In this document: positions 50,980 through 60,285 of the stretch, one piece after another
How the letters are laid out: every line of letters begins with the position of its first letter
Position numbering within the stretch: position 1 is the stretch's first letter
Assembly (NCBI GenBank): GCA_019918135.1
Contig: WBZZ01004624.1
Coordinates: forward strand, 62,001 to 126,000
Direction of reading: 5' to 3'
DNA: 64,000 nt
Source of the DNA: Paulinella micropora
Taxonomy: Eukaryota > Cercozoa > Imbricatea > Euglyphida > Paulinellidae
Notes under the pieces: generated by a model
Database searches by the model: none
The model's input: only the letters and a program-made list of their open reading frames with translations
Told to the model about the DNA's origin: nothing
Program-made: the position numbers and the translations under genes

Positions 50980-52698
50980 TTACAAATAGGTGTCAAACCC
51001 ATACCCATTCTGTGCTTTTAACTTTTCCGCTTCTTCTTTTAAGTCTGTGTAGCCAGTAGCAAACTTAAACCTGTTGCCTTTCGCTCGCTCCATTAAAAAT
51101 CTCATACTATGCCAACCGCACGTGTCTGAGGTGTTTGATTGTTGCTTTACTTGATTGACCTTCATTAACAAATAACTATCGGGGTGCCTTTTGTCTATTA
51201 GTTGTTTCATTTGTTGTTGAAAGTCTTCAGTAGGTTCATAAAGTGCTAAGGGGTCATAGACTTCAACACTCCTGTCTTTATCTAGACTTATCCATACTGC
51301 GATTCAATGAGACCCTGCTTGCTTGTGATTGTCCAAATTCATAATAAATCCGTATCGTTTTCTGCTTCCTGGCTTCAACTTGTAAATTTCATCACTGGCT
51401 ATTGCTCCGAGATACCATCCATATTTTTTCATTATATCATCTATTTCATTAGTCATTAAACCGCGACCCTCTCCTTGTAAGGGGACTTGCTCTTGCTGTT
51501 GCTCTGGTGTCTCCGCGACGCTCGGGGGTATGGTTGTCTCCTCTTGCTGTTGTTGCTGTGGCTCCGCAGAACTTGTGCTCGGGGGTGGTGCTACATCTGT
51601 CGGTTGTGTCTCCGCTGGTTGTGGATTTGTCATTTCAAATATAAGTTGTTTAGCATCTGGAGCATTTTCAAAACGGGGTGGGTCTATTGGCGATAGAGTG
51701 CTATTTACAGGAGTTTTTTTTTCTTCATTCTTTTTGCTTTCATTTTTAGCAATCATTTTTGTTGTAAATTGTTCTAGTTTATCCCATCCATCTTCTGCCG
51801 ATGATATGTTTTCAGTGATTTTTTGTGTGTGTAACCATCTCTTTAAACTAGTGGCGTAGTCGTTTGAACCTTTGTTTTTTATTATAGGGATATTATTAAT
51901 GCCTGCTGTTTTAAGGTGATTTATTATTGTATTATTTTTCATTTTTTTGACACGTTTTTTTCTCGTTTTCTCGGAGAACATTTCATCAATAATTCTTCGT
52001 CTCTTTTCTTCTTCTAAATCTTTTTCTTGTTTATTTACTTTGTCAGTTATATCAGTTATTTTTGGGGAAGATGTAGTTGCGGTTTTCTTTGGTTTATTTG
52101 TAGTTGAAGGGGGATTCGGGTTCGCTATAATCGGCTGTGCAACTGGAGCCGTCAATAATCCCTGTCTATGTCGTTGTTCTGCCTGTAGTTCCTGAATAAG
52201 TCGTTGTTCCTTTTTCTGTTCCCTAGACTTTTCTTCCTGTCTTTCCTTAATCTCCGCCAGTTGTCTTTTATGATCCCTATTCATTATTTCATTTAGTTCC
52301 TTAGTATCTGCTTTGATTTTTCTTTCTAGCATCTTCTTCTCCTCTTCTAAATCCTCCCGTTTCTTCTTTTCCTTTTCTTCCTCGTCATGTATTAACTCAT
52401 ATTTCTTTTGTAAGTTGCTTTGTATCTGGTTTCGGTTCTCGTGTTCAAGACGATTGAAATCAGATTTGATTATTTTTTCCCTTGGCTTGCGACTAACCCT
52501 TTGCGACTTTGGCTTATTACCAATATATTTCATAAAAAGTTTAACGATTTGTAATGTGCTTAAATCATTTGTTTTCTTACCAAAATTAAGATAATATTTT
52601 TTACCCTTCTGGATAATATAAGGCCTTCCGCTCTTATTTCTATAAACCCGCGGGGGTCTTACCTGAAGTTTCCTTGTTTTTTTGGTTTTAGCGACCAT
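50980..52698 (-). CDS. PLV: Ulp1/adenain-type maturation protease with long N-terminal extension
   Basis: Starts at ATG 52698 (MVAKTKKTRKLQVRPPRVYR). The N-terminal part has YRNKSGRPYIIQKGKKYYLN, a long Lys/Glu coiled coil, and a Pro/Gln/Thr-rich linker. The C-terminal part holds the protease: NEIDDIMKKYGWYLGAIASD, MNLDNHKQAGSH, VEVYDPLALYE and QQSNTSDTCGWHSMRFL, i.e. the His, Asp, Gln and Cys order of C48/adenain enzymes that cleave capsid precursors in PLVs and adenoviruses. It does not read as one uninterrupted frame. Position between minor capsid and ATPase genes is typical. Framed by H7 and H8. Confidence 0.75.
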
Positions 52699-52704
52699 TG
52701 TATA

Positions 52705-52769
52705 GATAGTTTAGAATTGCGCTTCTATCTGGCTAATCGCCAGATTTCTTGCTATATTCTAAACCATCG
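52705..52769. promoter_or_regulatory. PLV hairpin H8 (before protease gene)
   Basis: GATAGTTTAGAATTGCGCTT ... TATTCTAAACCATCG, with inner arms ATCTGGC/GCCAGAT. It lies 7 bp upstream of the protease ATG. Confidence 0.55.
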
Positions 52770-52800
52770 TTTTTTTATTTGGGAAAAAATTAATCTGTTT

Positions 52801-52863
52801 TCGATGGTTATCAAACGGGATATCTGACGATCAGTCAGATTGGGAGTGTCGTTGATAACTATC
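52801..52863. terminator. PLV hairpin H9 (after small basic gene)
   Basis: TCGATGGTTATCAAACGGGA ... GTTGATAACTATC. Outer arms GGTTATCAA/TTGATAACT and inner arms ATCTGAC/GTCAGAT around GATC. Confidence 0.6.
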
Positions 52864-52900
52864 AGCGAAACTTTACAGCACCTCCTCGTTGCTTACCATA

Positions 52901-53194
52901 TCAGAGTTTTGATGCTGTAGCACTAACACTACCTGCGTAAGGCACCCCAATGCTACTCAATGCCCCCGCAGTTCCAGAGATTACCTTATTATCGCGAAGA
53001 AATTTATTAACAGCCAAGGCTGTTTTTCCGACCTTAGCCCAGTTAATCTTTCCTCCCTTTTGGCCAGTTAATCTTTCCTCCCTTTTGCCCACATCCCTTC
53101 TTCTTAGCTTTCTTTTTTCCTCCCTTGTGTGGCATTGATGGATTGTATCCGATTTTATATCCTGATGGTTGTGAAATTATCACTGGTGATACTG
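52901..53194 (-). CDS. PLV: small basic Gly/Lys-rich protein region
   Basis: The minus strand has MPVSPVIISQPSGYKIGYNP and HKGGKKKAKKKGC near 53194-53090, then KINWAKVGKTALAVNKFLRD and ISGTAGALSSIGVPYAGSVS to 52901. A basic head and a weakly hydrophobic Gly/Ala tail recall small core or membrane-active peptides (pX-like) placed between protease and ATPase in related elements; assignment is tentative. The boundaries are uncertain and the region is not clean in one frame. Confidence 0.45.
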
Positions 53195-53234
53195 GCATAT
53201 ATAATACAGAAAAATAATTATAAAAAATATTATT

Positions 53235-54071
53235 TTACTTAAGACGAAAATTAAAATTCTTCCGTAATTCATCATCAACACTTGAAACATAAAGAAAATC
53301 AAATCGTTCCTTTGTTGCTTCGTGATACTTTTGAAGAAAGTAATCAAAATCAAAAGATAGGTCTAAATGTTTATACACGAGTTCCATTTTATCCTGAGAC
53401 TGGCCTGGAAAGATTAATAAATAATCTAACTGCTTAATGGCTTCTGGTCGTAGGTCGTTCAAATACTGACTTGACATAATCACCTTTGATTTATAGTGTC
53501 TGTTCTTTTTTAACAAATCACTTACGGACTTGTCTCTTAATCCACTCCCTAAATCGTCCAAAACAAAAACAACCTCTGGAGAAATATACTTACTTGGTCT
53601 CTCTTTGACTTCTGTAGTTTTCTTTTTTTCTTCTTTTCCAAAATAAAGAAATTGTGGTTTCTCCATAGGTTCTTTATCATCCTGTTTAATTTCGCCTTCC
53701 TGCTCTTCATCTGGTTTGTTCAGTTTGTCAAGTTCATAATCAATGACACTATCTCCGACACGTCGGAGATTACCATCTGATTTGAGAAAGGTATATACAG
53801 CCATCGGGTTTCCCCTGTTCTTAAAGTGCTTAACCATTGCTTTATACATGTAGTCCTTGTGTATTGTTGAAGCAATAATGACAATCCTTGTTTTTCTGTC
53901 TGTCGTCCGTTTCAGTATTTCAAAGAGTGCTGTCGTTTTCCCGCTCTTCTTACGGGCGAGTAGAAATATATTTGCGTAAGGTTCGTTGAATAATTTGTAA
54001 CCTTTTGCTTTTTTATTTTCATCACCCTCTTGTTTTACTGGCTTCACCTTGACATTGTTTATCTTAAGCAT
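53235..54071 (-). CDS. PLV: FtsK/HerA-family genome packaging ATPase
   Basis: 278 residues from ATG 54071 (MLKINNVKVKPVKQEGDENK); an upstream in-frame Met exists but gives a hydrophobic lead not seen in the family. Walker A LLARKKSGKTTAL, Walker B EVVFVLDDLGSG, then KVIMSSQYLNDLRPEAIKQL with the sensor Gln, as in PLV, Polinton and virophage A32-like ATPases that pump DNA into capsids. An acidic loop (KPDEEQEGEIKQDDKEP) is inserted between the Walker motifs. Single open frame of normal length. Confidence 0.85.
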   Translation of the reverse strand: MLKINNVKVKPVKQEGDENKKAKGYKLFNEPYANIFLLARKKSGKTTALFEILKRTTDRKTRIVIIASTIHKDYMYKAMVKHFKNRGNPMAVYTFLKSDGNLRRVGDSVIDYELDKLNKPDEEQEGEIKQDDKEPMEKPQFLYFGKEEKKKTTEVKERPSKYISPEVVFVLDDLGSGLRDKSVSDLLKKNRHYKSKVIMSSQYLNDLRPEAIKQLDYLLIFPGQSQDKMELVYKHLDLSFDFDYFLQKYHEATKERFDFLYVSSVDDELRKNFNFRLK

Positions 54072-54081
54072 TGTATATATT

Positions 54082-54460
54082 CTAAGCAAAAAATTCCAAA
54101 CACACAACAATTCTTCCCGCTAAATTTCCTGTGTCAATATTTCCGCTGTCGGTTTCAAGGACTTTAAATGTATATTGTCCGTCTGTCCATCCAACGACAC
54201 ATAAATTATAACTAAGGTTTGAAATGTTTGCTGTGGTGCTGTCGGAGAATGTGCCGATAATTCCAATTCTATCCATGTAAAATTCTGGTTTTTGTCTCTG
54301 TCTGGTCGTTCATATAGTGAATAAACTTAACATTCATTTTGGTCGGTGTGAATGACATTTGAATATTTTTATTAAATGTTTTGCTTCCAACAAAATCATT
54401 GCTTAGAAAAATAATCTTTTGGTATTTATATTCAGTAGCAATGATTATATTACTACTCAT
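54082..54460 (-). CDS. PLV: small protein region of unknown function
   Basis: Two overlapping minus open frames: one from ATG 54460 (MSSNIIIATEYKYQKIIFLS, ending near 54269) and one from ATG 54276 (MDRIGIIGTFSDSTTANISN, ending at 54082). Both are beta-rich and lie between ATPase and membrane-protein genes; together they have the size of a small jelly-roll or cement-type protein, but no family is recognised. Whether they are one gene or two is left open. Confidence 0.4.
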
Positions 54461-54698
54461 AAACTTTTTAATAACAAAAATATTTTCGCGGACTGCCTGC
54501 GACTTTTATAGCAGAGAAAATCAAACAAAACGAGATGCGTGTGTTTATTGTATAAAGCAAGGAATAGAAACTAAATTTAAATGTGTGTATAAGCCTATGA
54601 GTGATTGGTGTGTTAGTTTTGATGAAGCCATTCCTTTAATCTACTCAAATGATGCTATGTGGTATAAAACTCAAGTATATGAATGTTCATTTCTTTGA
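54438..54698 (+). CDS. PLV: possible small Cys-rich membrane protein on the opposite strand
   Basis: From ATG 54438 (MIILLLINFLITKIFSRTAC), one hydrophobic segment and then a Cys-rich domain (CDFYSRENQTKRDACVYC, CVYKPMSDWCVSFDEAI) to a stop at 54698. It fills a gap between minus-strand genes and overlaps both neighbours by about 12-23 bp. The cysteine spacing looks real, suggesting a secreted or membrane-exposed domain. Not recognised. Confidence 0.4.
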   Translation, partial: AMIILLLINFLITKIFSRTACDFYSRENQTKRDACVYCIKQGIETKFKCVYKPMSDWCVSFDEAIPLIYSNDAMWYKTQVYECSFL

Positions 54699-55040
54699 AC
54701 TAGAAGGCGATGGAAGGCAAATGCCGATAAGCAATGTTAAAATACCAACATAAGTGTTAGCAACCTCGCATGGCAAGTTCTTTTCAGATAGCCTCACGAT
54801 ACAAAAGGTTATAATGGCAATGATGATACCCATTTGAAATAAGTATTTAATAAGTCGGCTGTCTGTCGGTCTGTTTTTTATACAACAACAATTCCAGTTA
54901 TCTTCCAATTCGTGCTCTACTTTTTTTTCCTCAGTCTTTAGTTCTACTTCAAGAGCACGAGACTTTAATTCTGGAGTTAGTTCGCCATGCATATCCATAA
55001 TAGGTGGAGGTCTGTGAAGTCTAGTTGTATTATTTGACAT
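54687..55040 (-). CDS. PLV: small membrane protein, two hydrophobic segments
   Basis: 117 residues from ATG 55040 (MSNNTTRLHRPPPIMDMHGE). A Glu/Lys-rich helix (ELKSRALEVELKTEEKKVEH) is followed by CCCIKNRP and two hydrophobic segments (YLFQMGIIIAIITFCIV and TYVGILTLLIGICL). It overlaps the start of the next upstream gene's end by about 11 bp. Function unknown; possibly linked to the inner membrane or to the fibre next door. Confidence 0.55.
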   Translation of the reverse strand: MSNNTTRLHRPPPIMDMHGELTPELKSRALEVELKTEEKKVEHELEDNWNCCCIKNRPTDSRLIKYLFQMGIIIAIITFCIVRLSEKNLPCEVANTYVGILTLLIGICLPSPSSSKK

Positions 55041-56946
55041 TTGAAAAAACGACTGCTCGTATTTCTGCCAATTGATTTGCTTGGTCTTGTAGTATATTCA
55101 TAAGATTCTTATTTTCTTTTTCTAAATTAACTACCTTTTCCGCCATGTGTTGAAAAGCACTAACCAGTATTGGTATAAATTCCATATATGATACTCCTTC
55201 AAGGTTGCTTTTTCCGTCGTCTGCCTTCATTACACTTTCAGATACAAATTCTGGAAATATTTTTTTAACCTCGTCGGCGATAAATCCGTGGCTCTTTTTT
55301 TCTTTTTTCTCGTCTGATTTCCAATAATATGAACAACAATTAGTTTTCATTAATTTCTCACAACATCCCTCACAGTCTAGTGTTTTAATATCTGATTTTA
55401 ATCTCCTGTCTGAACCAGAAGACAATGTATTTGCTCCCGCAGCGAAATAAACATATCCTGTATTGTTTTCACCATTTGATAATGAAGTCGACCAAGCATG
55501 TAATAATCCACCTGTATTCATTACCACCGCATAACCTGAAGAATCTCCTGCTTTCATAAATATTTGGGGGTTGGTCGTATTTGATCCGCTGGATGTTGTT
55601 GGCATAGTTAGTCCAGCATTCGCCGTTATCAATCCTTTTGTCCATAAAGACCCGTCCGACCCATTTAAAGACATTAAAAGAGTTTCACTGCTATTTTCCC
55701 ACACGGCACCCTCATTCGTAGAATTATTTACTCTAAATATCATGAGAAAACCGTTAATACCATATCCATCGATCGCTGTTCCATTTGATAAACTTCTGTT
55801 ATTTCCCGGCTGACCCATATAAATCCCCCAGTTCGTGTCATTGCTTGGATACATAAATATTCCATTATTCGGTCCACCATTTACTCCACCTTGAATTGTT
55901 ATTTTTGAGCCTCCGTTCGCTGTAAATATCTTTGAAGCAGTAATTCCAGCATTACCAATTCTGAATAACTCATTTGTAGCACCATAGTAAAATATGTGAT
56001 TATCGGTTGTAGCATTAACATTGTACATCATTGTGTCTAGTTTAATACCAAATCCATTAAAAGCAGTCGTGGAGCCTGTTCCACCATCCCACAAAACTAA
56101 TTTGTTATTTGTGTTTGTATATCTTGACCTATCTATGAAAACACTTTTTCCAGCACCTACTACTATATTGTCGCTTGTTGTTAATGTTGTTGTTGATATA
56201 CCCGCATTTGCATTTAATAACCTTGATGCCTTAACTTCTCCGTTGTTAATTCTGAATAATTCGTTTGTCCCACCATAATAAAATATATGGGTATCTGTTG
56301 AAGAATTAACATTATAAACCAAAGTTTGGCTTGCGATACCAAATCCAAAAAATGCAGTCGTTGATGGTGTTCCTCCATCCCATAAAACCAGTTTATTGTT
56401 GGCTAGTGCATTTCTGTCAATAAAAACACTTTTTCCAGCACCTACCACTATGTTGTCGCTCGTTGTTAATGTTGTAGTTGATACACCCGCACTAGCCGTT
56501 AATGTAGTTCCCGTAATTGTTCCACCATTTGTTATGTTGTTTGAATTCATATCCAAAGCACCATAAAACCGCATACCGCCAGCATTGTTAAAACGGACGT
56601 CAGACGAAGCACTTTTATCATCCAAAAGTTTTGAAATATAAAGACCTGCTCCTTTTGCATCAAATGCTACATTCGTAAATACATAACCTCGTTGGTTCGC
56701 GGTTCCGCTTGTAGCAGTATTTAGAGTAAATAAGAAATACTGATAATCTCCTGATGTCTGTGAAAAGAATATATCTCCTCCATTTTGGTTTAATATCCTC
56801 GCCCCATTAAATGTTATATTTCCACCATTAATGATAGTTTGATTATTAAAATCGGCGTTGTTCGTTAAAGTTAGATATTTTATCGTAGTGCTCGCCCCAT
56901 TAAATGTTTTACTTCCTGTTATGGTTTGGTCTGTTGTTAGTTTCAC
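55030..56946 (-). CDS. PLV: fibre-like protein with S74 intramolecular chaperone domain
   Basis: 638 residues. Repeats of ANAGISTTTLTTSDNIVVGA, KSVFIDR and NELFRI, which recur two to three times, form a beta-rich phage-like fibre shaft. The C-terminus has GSDRRLKSDIKTLDCEG, KSHGFIADEVKKIFPEFV and SNLEGVSYMEFIPILVSAFQ, the S74 peptidase / intramolecular chaperone domain that helps phage tail spikes trimerise and then cuts itself off; the Ser of GSDRRLKSD is the expected cleavage site. A terminal coiled coil (MAEKVVNLEKENKNLMNILQ) follows. Neighbour 57052-58920 shares the shaft words (VKLTGDQTIAG). Confidence 0.75.
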   Translation of the reverse strand: MKLTTDQTITGSKTFNGASTTIKYLTLTNNADFNNQTIINGGNITFNGARILNQNGGDIFFSQTSGDYQYFLFTLNTATSGTANQRGYVFTNVAFDAKGAGLYISKLLDDKSASSDVRFNNAGGMRFYGALDMNSNNITNGGTITGTTLTASAGVSTTTLTTSDNIVVGAGKSVFIDRNALANNKLVLWDGGTPSTTAFFGFGIASQTLVYNVNSSTDTHIFYYGGTNELFRINNGEVKASRLLNANAGISTTTLTTSDNIVVGAGKSVFIDRSRYTNTNNKLVLWDGGTGSTTAFNGFGIKLDTMMYNVNATTDNHIFYYGATNELFRIGNAGITASKIFTANGGSKITIQGGVNGGPNNGIFMYPSNDTNWGIYMGQPGNNRSLSNGTAIDGYGINGFLMIFRVNNSTNEGAVWENSSETLLMSLNGSDGSLWTKGLITANAGLTMPTTSSGSNTTNPQIFMKAGDSSGYAVVMNTGGLLHAWSTSLSNGENNTGYVYFAAGANTLSSGSDRRLKSDIKTLDCEGCCEKLMKTNCCSYYWKSDEKKEKKSHGFIADEVKKIFPEFVSESVMKADDGKSNLEGVSYMEFIPILVSAFQHMAEKVVNLEKENKNLMNILQDQANQLAEIRAVVFSNVK

Positions 56947-57051
56947 ACAATTGTCATCTAGATATTGCCTATTTACCGCTTCATTTGCATTTTGTGGTGC
57001 TCCTAGATTAACAATCCGACTACTATTACAATCTAAGCCAGTAGCATTAAA

Positions 57052-58920
57052 CTACGAAACAATCGTCCCGTCAATAATAAAACTTATTTTTTTCGCAGAA
57101 ATTTCAAAGTTGTAATATGTTGCAGTTTTCATATCCAAACTAGCAATAGAACCAATATTACTTGTAGAATTGAAAACGATGAATGTGCCCTTTGTTGTTG
57201 AATTGATTGAATTTCCCGTTATTTCAACACCACTGCTGTATGTCTTAATTCCTGCTATGGTTTGGTTTCCAGTTAGTTTCACATTTTGCCAGTCTTTTGT
57301 ATCAACATAACTTTTATTTGCTCCATCTGTTGAAGCGGAAGGGTCGGCTAAGTTTGTTATTTTGTTGTTATTCAAACTGAATGATGTTCCAGTTGCGGTT
57401 ATAATTAAAGTATTACCTGAATATAACTCTACATACGAACCAGTTATTTGTATCGGATACCAAGTCGCTGTTGCTGTTTTTTGTGCTGCAATCATTCCTA
57501 TTTTTGTATCAAAGGCTATACCGATGCCGTCAAAAGTAGTCGGATTGGATGAACCACTTACTTCTAAAGTTGATAAATACCTTTTATTTCCTGCTATGGT
57601 TTGGTCTCCTGTTAGTTTAACCACGGAAGTATCAAGAACAGAAACATCAACACCATCAACATTGCCTACATTCGTAATCGCAAAACCGCCCATATTTAAA
57701 CTGCCCGTCATAGCCGTTGTGCCGTCCTTTGCTAATTTCGTATCGGTATATGCTTTTGTTGAAGCATCGCCGTCATAGAATGGTGCTGGAAGTCCGCTGA
57801 TTGCTGTTGTGCTGTTAAAATTTAAAACATTGCCAGTCAATGTTATTTCACTCCCCGTGGTAGAAGCGAGGGATATGGACGAACCGACAATAGATAGTGG
57901 ATATCCCGTTGCTCCACCTACCTCCGACGAATAAATAGAACCCGTATTATTATTATAGTTGAAGAATAACTTACCTGTATTTAATGGATTTGAACCGTTT
58001 ATACCCAAATAAGTAGTAAATATTTTCTTCCCTGCTATGGTTTGGTCTCCTGTTAGTTTAACCACAGCACTATCAAGAGCAGAAACATCAATACCATCAA
58101 CATTACCGACATTTGTTATGTTAAATCCTCCAATATTTAAATCTCCAAACATCATAGCGAGACCATCCAATCTAAGAAAAGGTGAGTTTGTGTTTCTCCA
58201 TTGCCCTGTGATATAAATGAGCAGTTGGTTATTGGCGGGTGTGCCTGTAATTAACACATCGCTGTGTGTATTAATTGAACAATCCGCGGACACTTTATCA
58301 TTATTGTCTTCGTGCTCAGATATCCAAGTATCAACATCTTTCGTATTTAGTAAATTTACTCCTGTTATGTTCAAATTACCGCCCATACTAATATTGCAGA
58401 ATTCATCCACATTTATCGGAAAGGTTTTATTTACCCAGTTTATTGAATTATAGGTTAGATAACTATTCATCGCTATTGGTGCTGTAATGACTACATCAGA
58501 GAGTGTGTCAATTGAACCGAGGGCGGTATTCTTCCATTTGCCTTCTACAACGTTGTAAGTTAAGTAATGAACGCTTGCTTGTGCAAATATGTTTGTATCT
58601 ATCAAATTGTATAAACTGGTTTGGTGCGGATTACTTGTATTCGAGCGGTGTTGAGTTGAGGCTTTGACTTCGTCGTTGTCCCTTACTCGTTGCTCTGTGT
58701 AGTATAAATTTTTTCCTTCTTTGATATCAGTCGTTGATTTGCTGGATAACCTTGTATCAAATCGGTCGTCAGTGTAATAAAGATTTACGGGGTCAGCATC
58801 TTCTGGCACTCTATCTGTATTAAGCCCAACTATGTTTGTGTTCGTTAAGTCTAAGTTAAGTATATTTAGACTATCAACAGCAATTTCTGACAAGCCTAAG
58901 AGAGACTTATATTGCGACAT
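57052..58920 (-). CDS. PLV: fibre-like protein, N-terminal and shaft region
   Basis: 622 residues from ATG 58920 (MSQYKSLLGLSEIAVDSLNI). The start has phage-tail-fibre words: VNLYYTDDRFDTRLSSKST, GKNLYYTEQRVRDN and TSNPHQTSLYNL. The shaft repeats NVGNVDGIDVSALDSAVVKL and VKLTGDQTIAGKKIF occur several times, as does DGDASTKAYTDTKLAKDG. Such collar and shaft repeats are typical of caudovirus fibres and have been taken up by eukaryotic dsDNA viruses. With the S74 protein next to it this forms a fibre module of about 3.9 kb, a large share of the element, pointing to a host-attachment role. Confidence 0.7.
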   Translation of the reverse strand: MSQYKSLLGLSEIAVDSLNILNLDLTNTNIVGLNTDRVPEDADPVNLYYTDDRFDTRLSSKSTTDIKEGKNLYYTEQRVRDNDEVKASTQHRSNTSNPHQTSLYNLIDTNIFAQASVHYLTYNVVEGKWKNTALGSIDTLSDVVITAPIAMNSYLTYNSINWVNKTFPINVDEFCNISMGGNLNITGVNLLNTKDVDTWISEHEDNNDKVSADCSINTHSDVLITGTPANNQLLIYITGQWRNTNSPFLRLDGLAMMFGDLNIGGFNITNVGNVDGIDVSALDSAVVKLTGDQTIAGKKIFTTYLGINGSNPLNTGKLFFNYNNNTGSIYSSEVGGATGYPLSIVGSSISLASTTGSEITLTGNVLNFNSTTAISGLPAPFYDGDASTKAYTDTKLAKDGTTAMTGSLNMGGFAITNVGNVDGVDVSVLDTSVVKLTGDQTIAGNKRYLSTLEVSGSSNPTTFDGIGIAFDTKIGMIAAQKTATATWYPIQITGSYVELYSGNTLIITATGTSFSLNNNKITNLADPSASTDGANKSYVDTKDWQNVKLTGNQTIAGIKTYSSGVEITGNSINSTTKGTFIVFNSTSNIGSIASLDMKTATYYNFEISAKKISFIIDGTIVS

Positions 58921-58996
58921 ATTATATATATTTATTAAATATTTAATTTTATTTTTGTTTAATTATAGCAACAAAGATTAAAAGCATATCTAAATT

Positions 58997-59434
58997 ATGC
59001 AGTCAAAGGAAGCATCAAAGGAAAATTGGAAGAAGGCTGTTCAAGCAAATAGAGAAAATGCTGAACGGCGAAAGGACGATTGGGCTCGCGAACGGCTCCG
59101 CAAGAAGGGGGAACTGAAAGATAAGACCATAGATGAAATAATTGAATCTGATGCTGAGTTAAGTGTTGCTAAGGAAATACTGGCAAAACCCGAAATCGTA
59201 GAAGACGAAAGCGACAGCGACAGCGGAATTGATATGTCTGAGGTTATTGCTAATCATATGCTTAGAAAGATAAAAAAGAATGCTAAAAAGCCTAAAAAGA
59301 AAACAGCGAAGAAAACACCACCACCCAAGAAGCCAGAGAATAACAGCGAAGAAGAAGAAGAAAGTGAGAGTGAAGAAAGCGAGGATTATGAAACAACAGG
59401 CGAAAAACAGCGAGGTGGAAAAAATATCAGTTAA
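58997..59434 (+). CDS. PLV: charged Lys/Glu-rich protein, unknown
   Basis: 145 residues from ATG 58997 (MQSKEASKENWKKAVQANRE). A Lys/Arg/Glu helix, an acidic Ser/Asp patch (EDESDSDSGIDMSEV), a Lys/Pro tail and an acidic end. It is divergently transcribed from the fibre gene across a 76-bp AT-rich gap that should hold both promoters. A second plus frame (59280-59504) overlaps the end and finishes just before hairpin H10. Not recognised. Confidence 0.5.
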   Translation: MQSKEASKENWKKAVQANRENAERRKDDWARERLRKKGELKDKTIDEIIESDAELSVAKEILAKPEIVEDESDSDSGIDMSEVIANHMLRKIKKNAKKPKKKTAKKTPPPKKPENNSEEEEESESEESEDYETTGEKQRGGKNIS

Positions 59435-59505
59435 TGTATATAATACCACTCATAAAGAGAAGGTAAAAAGTCAAGAGGCTGATAAAGTATTTCTTAAATT
59501 CTAAT

Positions 59506-59566
59506 AATATTTGTAAATCCACACTCTCATTCGTTTCACTCATTTTCGTGTGTTTTACAAACATCG
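59506..59566. terminator. PLV hairpin H10 (after charged-protein gene)
   Basis: AATATTTGTAAATCCACACT ... GTGTGTTTTACAAACATCG. Arms TTTGTAAA/TTTACAAA and CACACT/GTGTG, closely like H3 but facing the other way, as expected for a + strand gene. Confidence 0.65.
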
Positions 59567-59595
59567 TCAATTAAATTTTTTCCAAAAATAAAAAA

Positions 59596-59649
59596 CGATG
59601 TTTATGAATAAGCGAGAGTGCGGAGCACGAAGCGCAATTCATAAATATC
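59596..59649. promoter_or_regulatory. PLV hairpin H11 (before integrase)
   Basis: CGATGTTTATGAATAAGCGA ... GCGCAATTCATAAATATC. Arms TTTATGAAT/ATTCATAAA and an inner GTGCGGAGCAC palindrome. Its GATAT side faces the integrase gene, which begins about 3 bp later. Confidence 0.6.
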
Positions 59650-59793
59650 AATGGTCAACAAACATACGACTGCTAATATTGATCAACAAAATCCTGACTC
59701 AGACAAAACGGATGAGGAACAGCACAGGAAATATTTCGGCAGACAAAGCCCAGAACAAGGGGCACAACAATATGGGCAGATAAAGTTTTAGAT

Positions 59794-60285
59794 ATGGTAA
59801 ATATTGATTTAATGGATATGACGAAAGTCGCAACGAAAAATAAAAATTATAATTTTGCTTTGATTTGGATTGATATTCATAGTCGGTATGCTTACGCCAT
59901 CCCTATAAAAAATGAGTTTTCAACTACGGTCTTAGAAGCACTCAAAAAACTACCAAAGCCCAAGGCATTCATCTCAGACAGCGGTGGTGAATTTAAGGGA
60001 GCGGTTGGAGAATGGATTGATAATAATGGTATTAATCATTTTAAGGTTGAAGTGGGAGACCATAATTCATTAGGTATTGTTGATAGATTTGTAAGAACTC
60101 TACGAGAACAACTCCATGTTATATGGGCTTATAATGGCAACTTTGATTGGATAAATTACATTGAAGATGTTGTTTATTATTATAACAAAAAGAAGCACTC
60201 AACAATTAAAGCCTCACCACTTGAAGTGTTTAAAGGCACTGATACTAACAAGCAGGAACATTATGTGGATAAAAAATTTATTTGA
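59794..60285 (+). CDS. PLV: rve (retroviral-type) integrase core
   Basis: The core reads NFALIWIDIHSRYAYAIPIK (first Asp), KAFISDSGGEFKG (second Asp) and HNSLGIVDRFVRTLREQLHV, the conserved order of Polinton and PLV rve integrases, which insert the element into host DNA. A likely N-terminal part lies between 59652 and 59794, and a C-terminal chromo-like part (FKEGDKVRKLNKKHILEKGG) at about 60285-60540; the whole is not one clean frame. It is the last gene before the satellite, fitting the end position of integrases in this group. Confidence 0.75.
   Translation: MVNIDLMDMTKVATKNKNYNFALIWIDIHSRYAYAIPIKNEFSTTVLEALKKLPKPKAFISDSGGEFKGAVGEWIDNNGINHFKVEVGDHNSLGIVDRFVRTLREQLHVIWAYNGNFDWINYIEDVVYYYNKKKHSTIKASPLEVFKGTDTNKQEHYVDKKFI

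Noticed and set aside
51487-52594. Plus open frames opposite the PLV protease region
   Set aside because: Antisense of a Gln/Lys/Glu-rich coding region (poly-Leu, Cys, Ser and Phe products).
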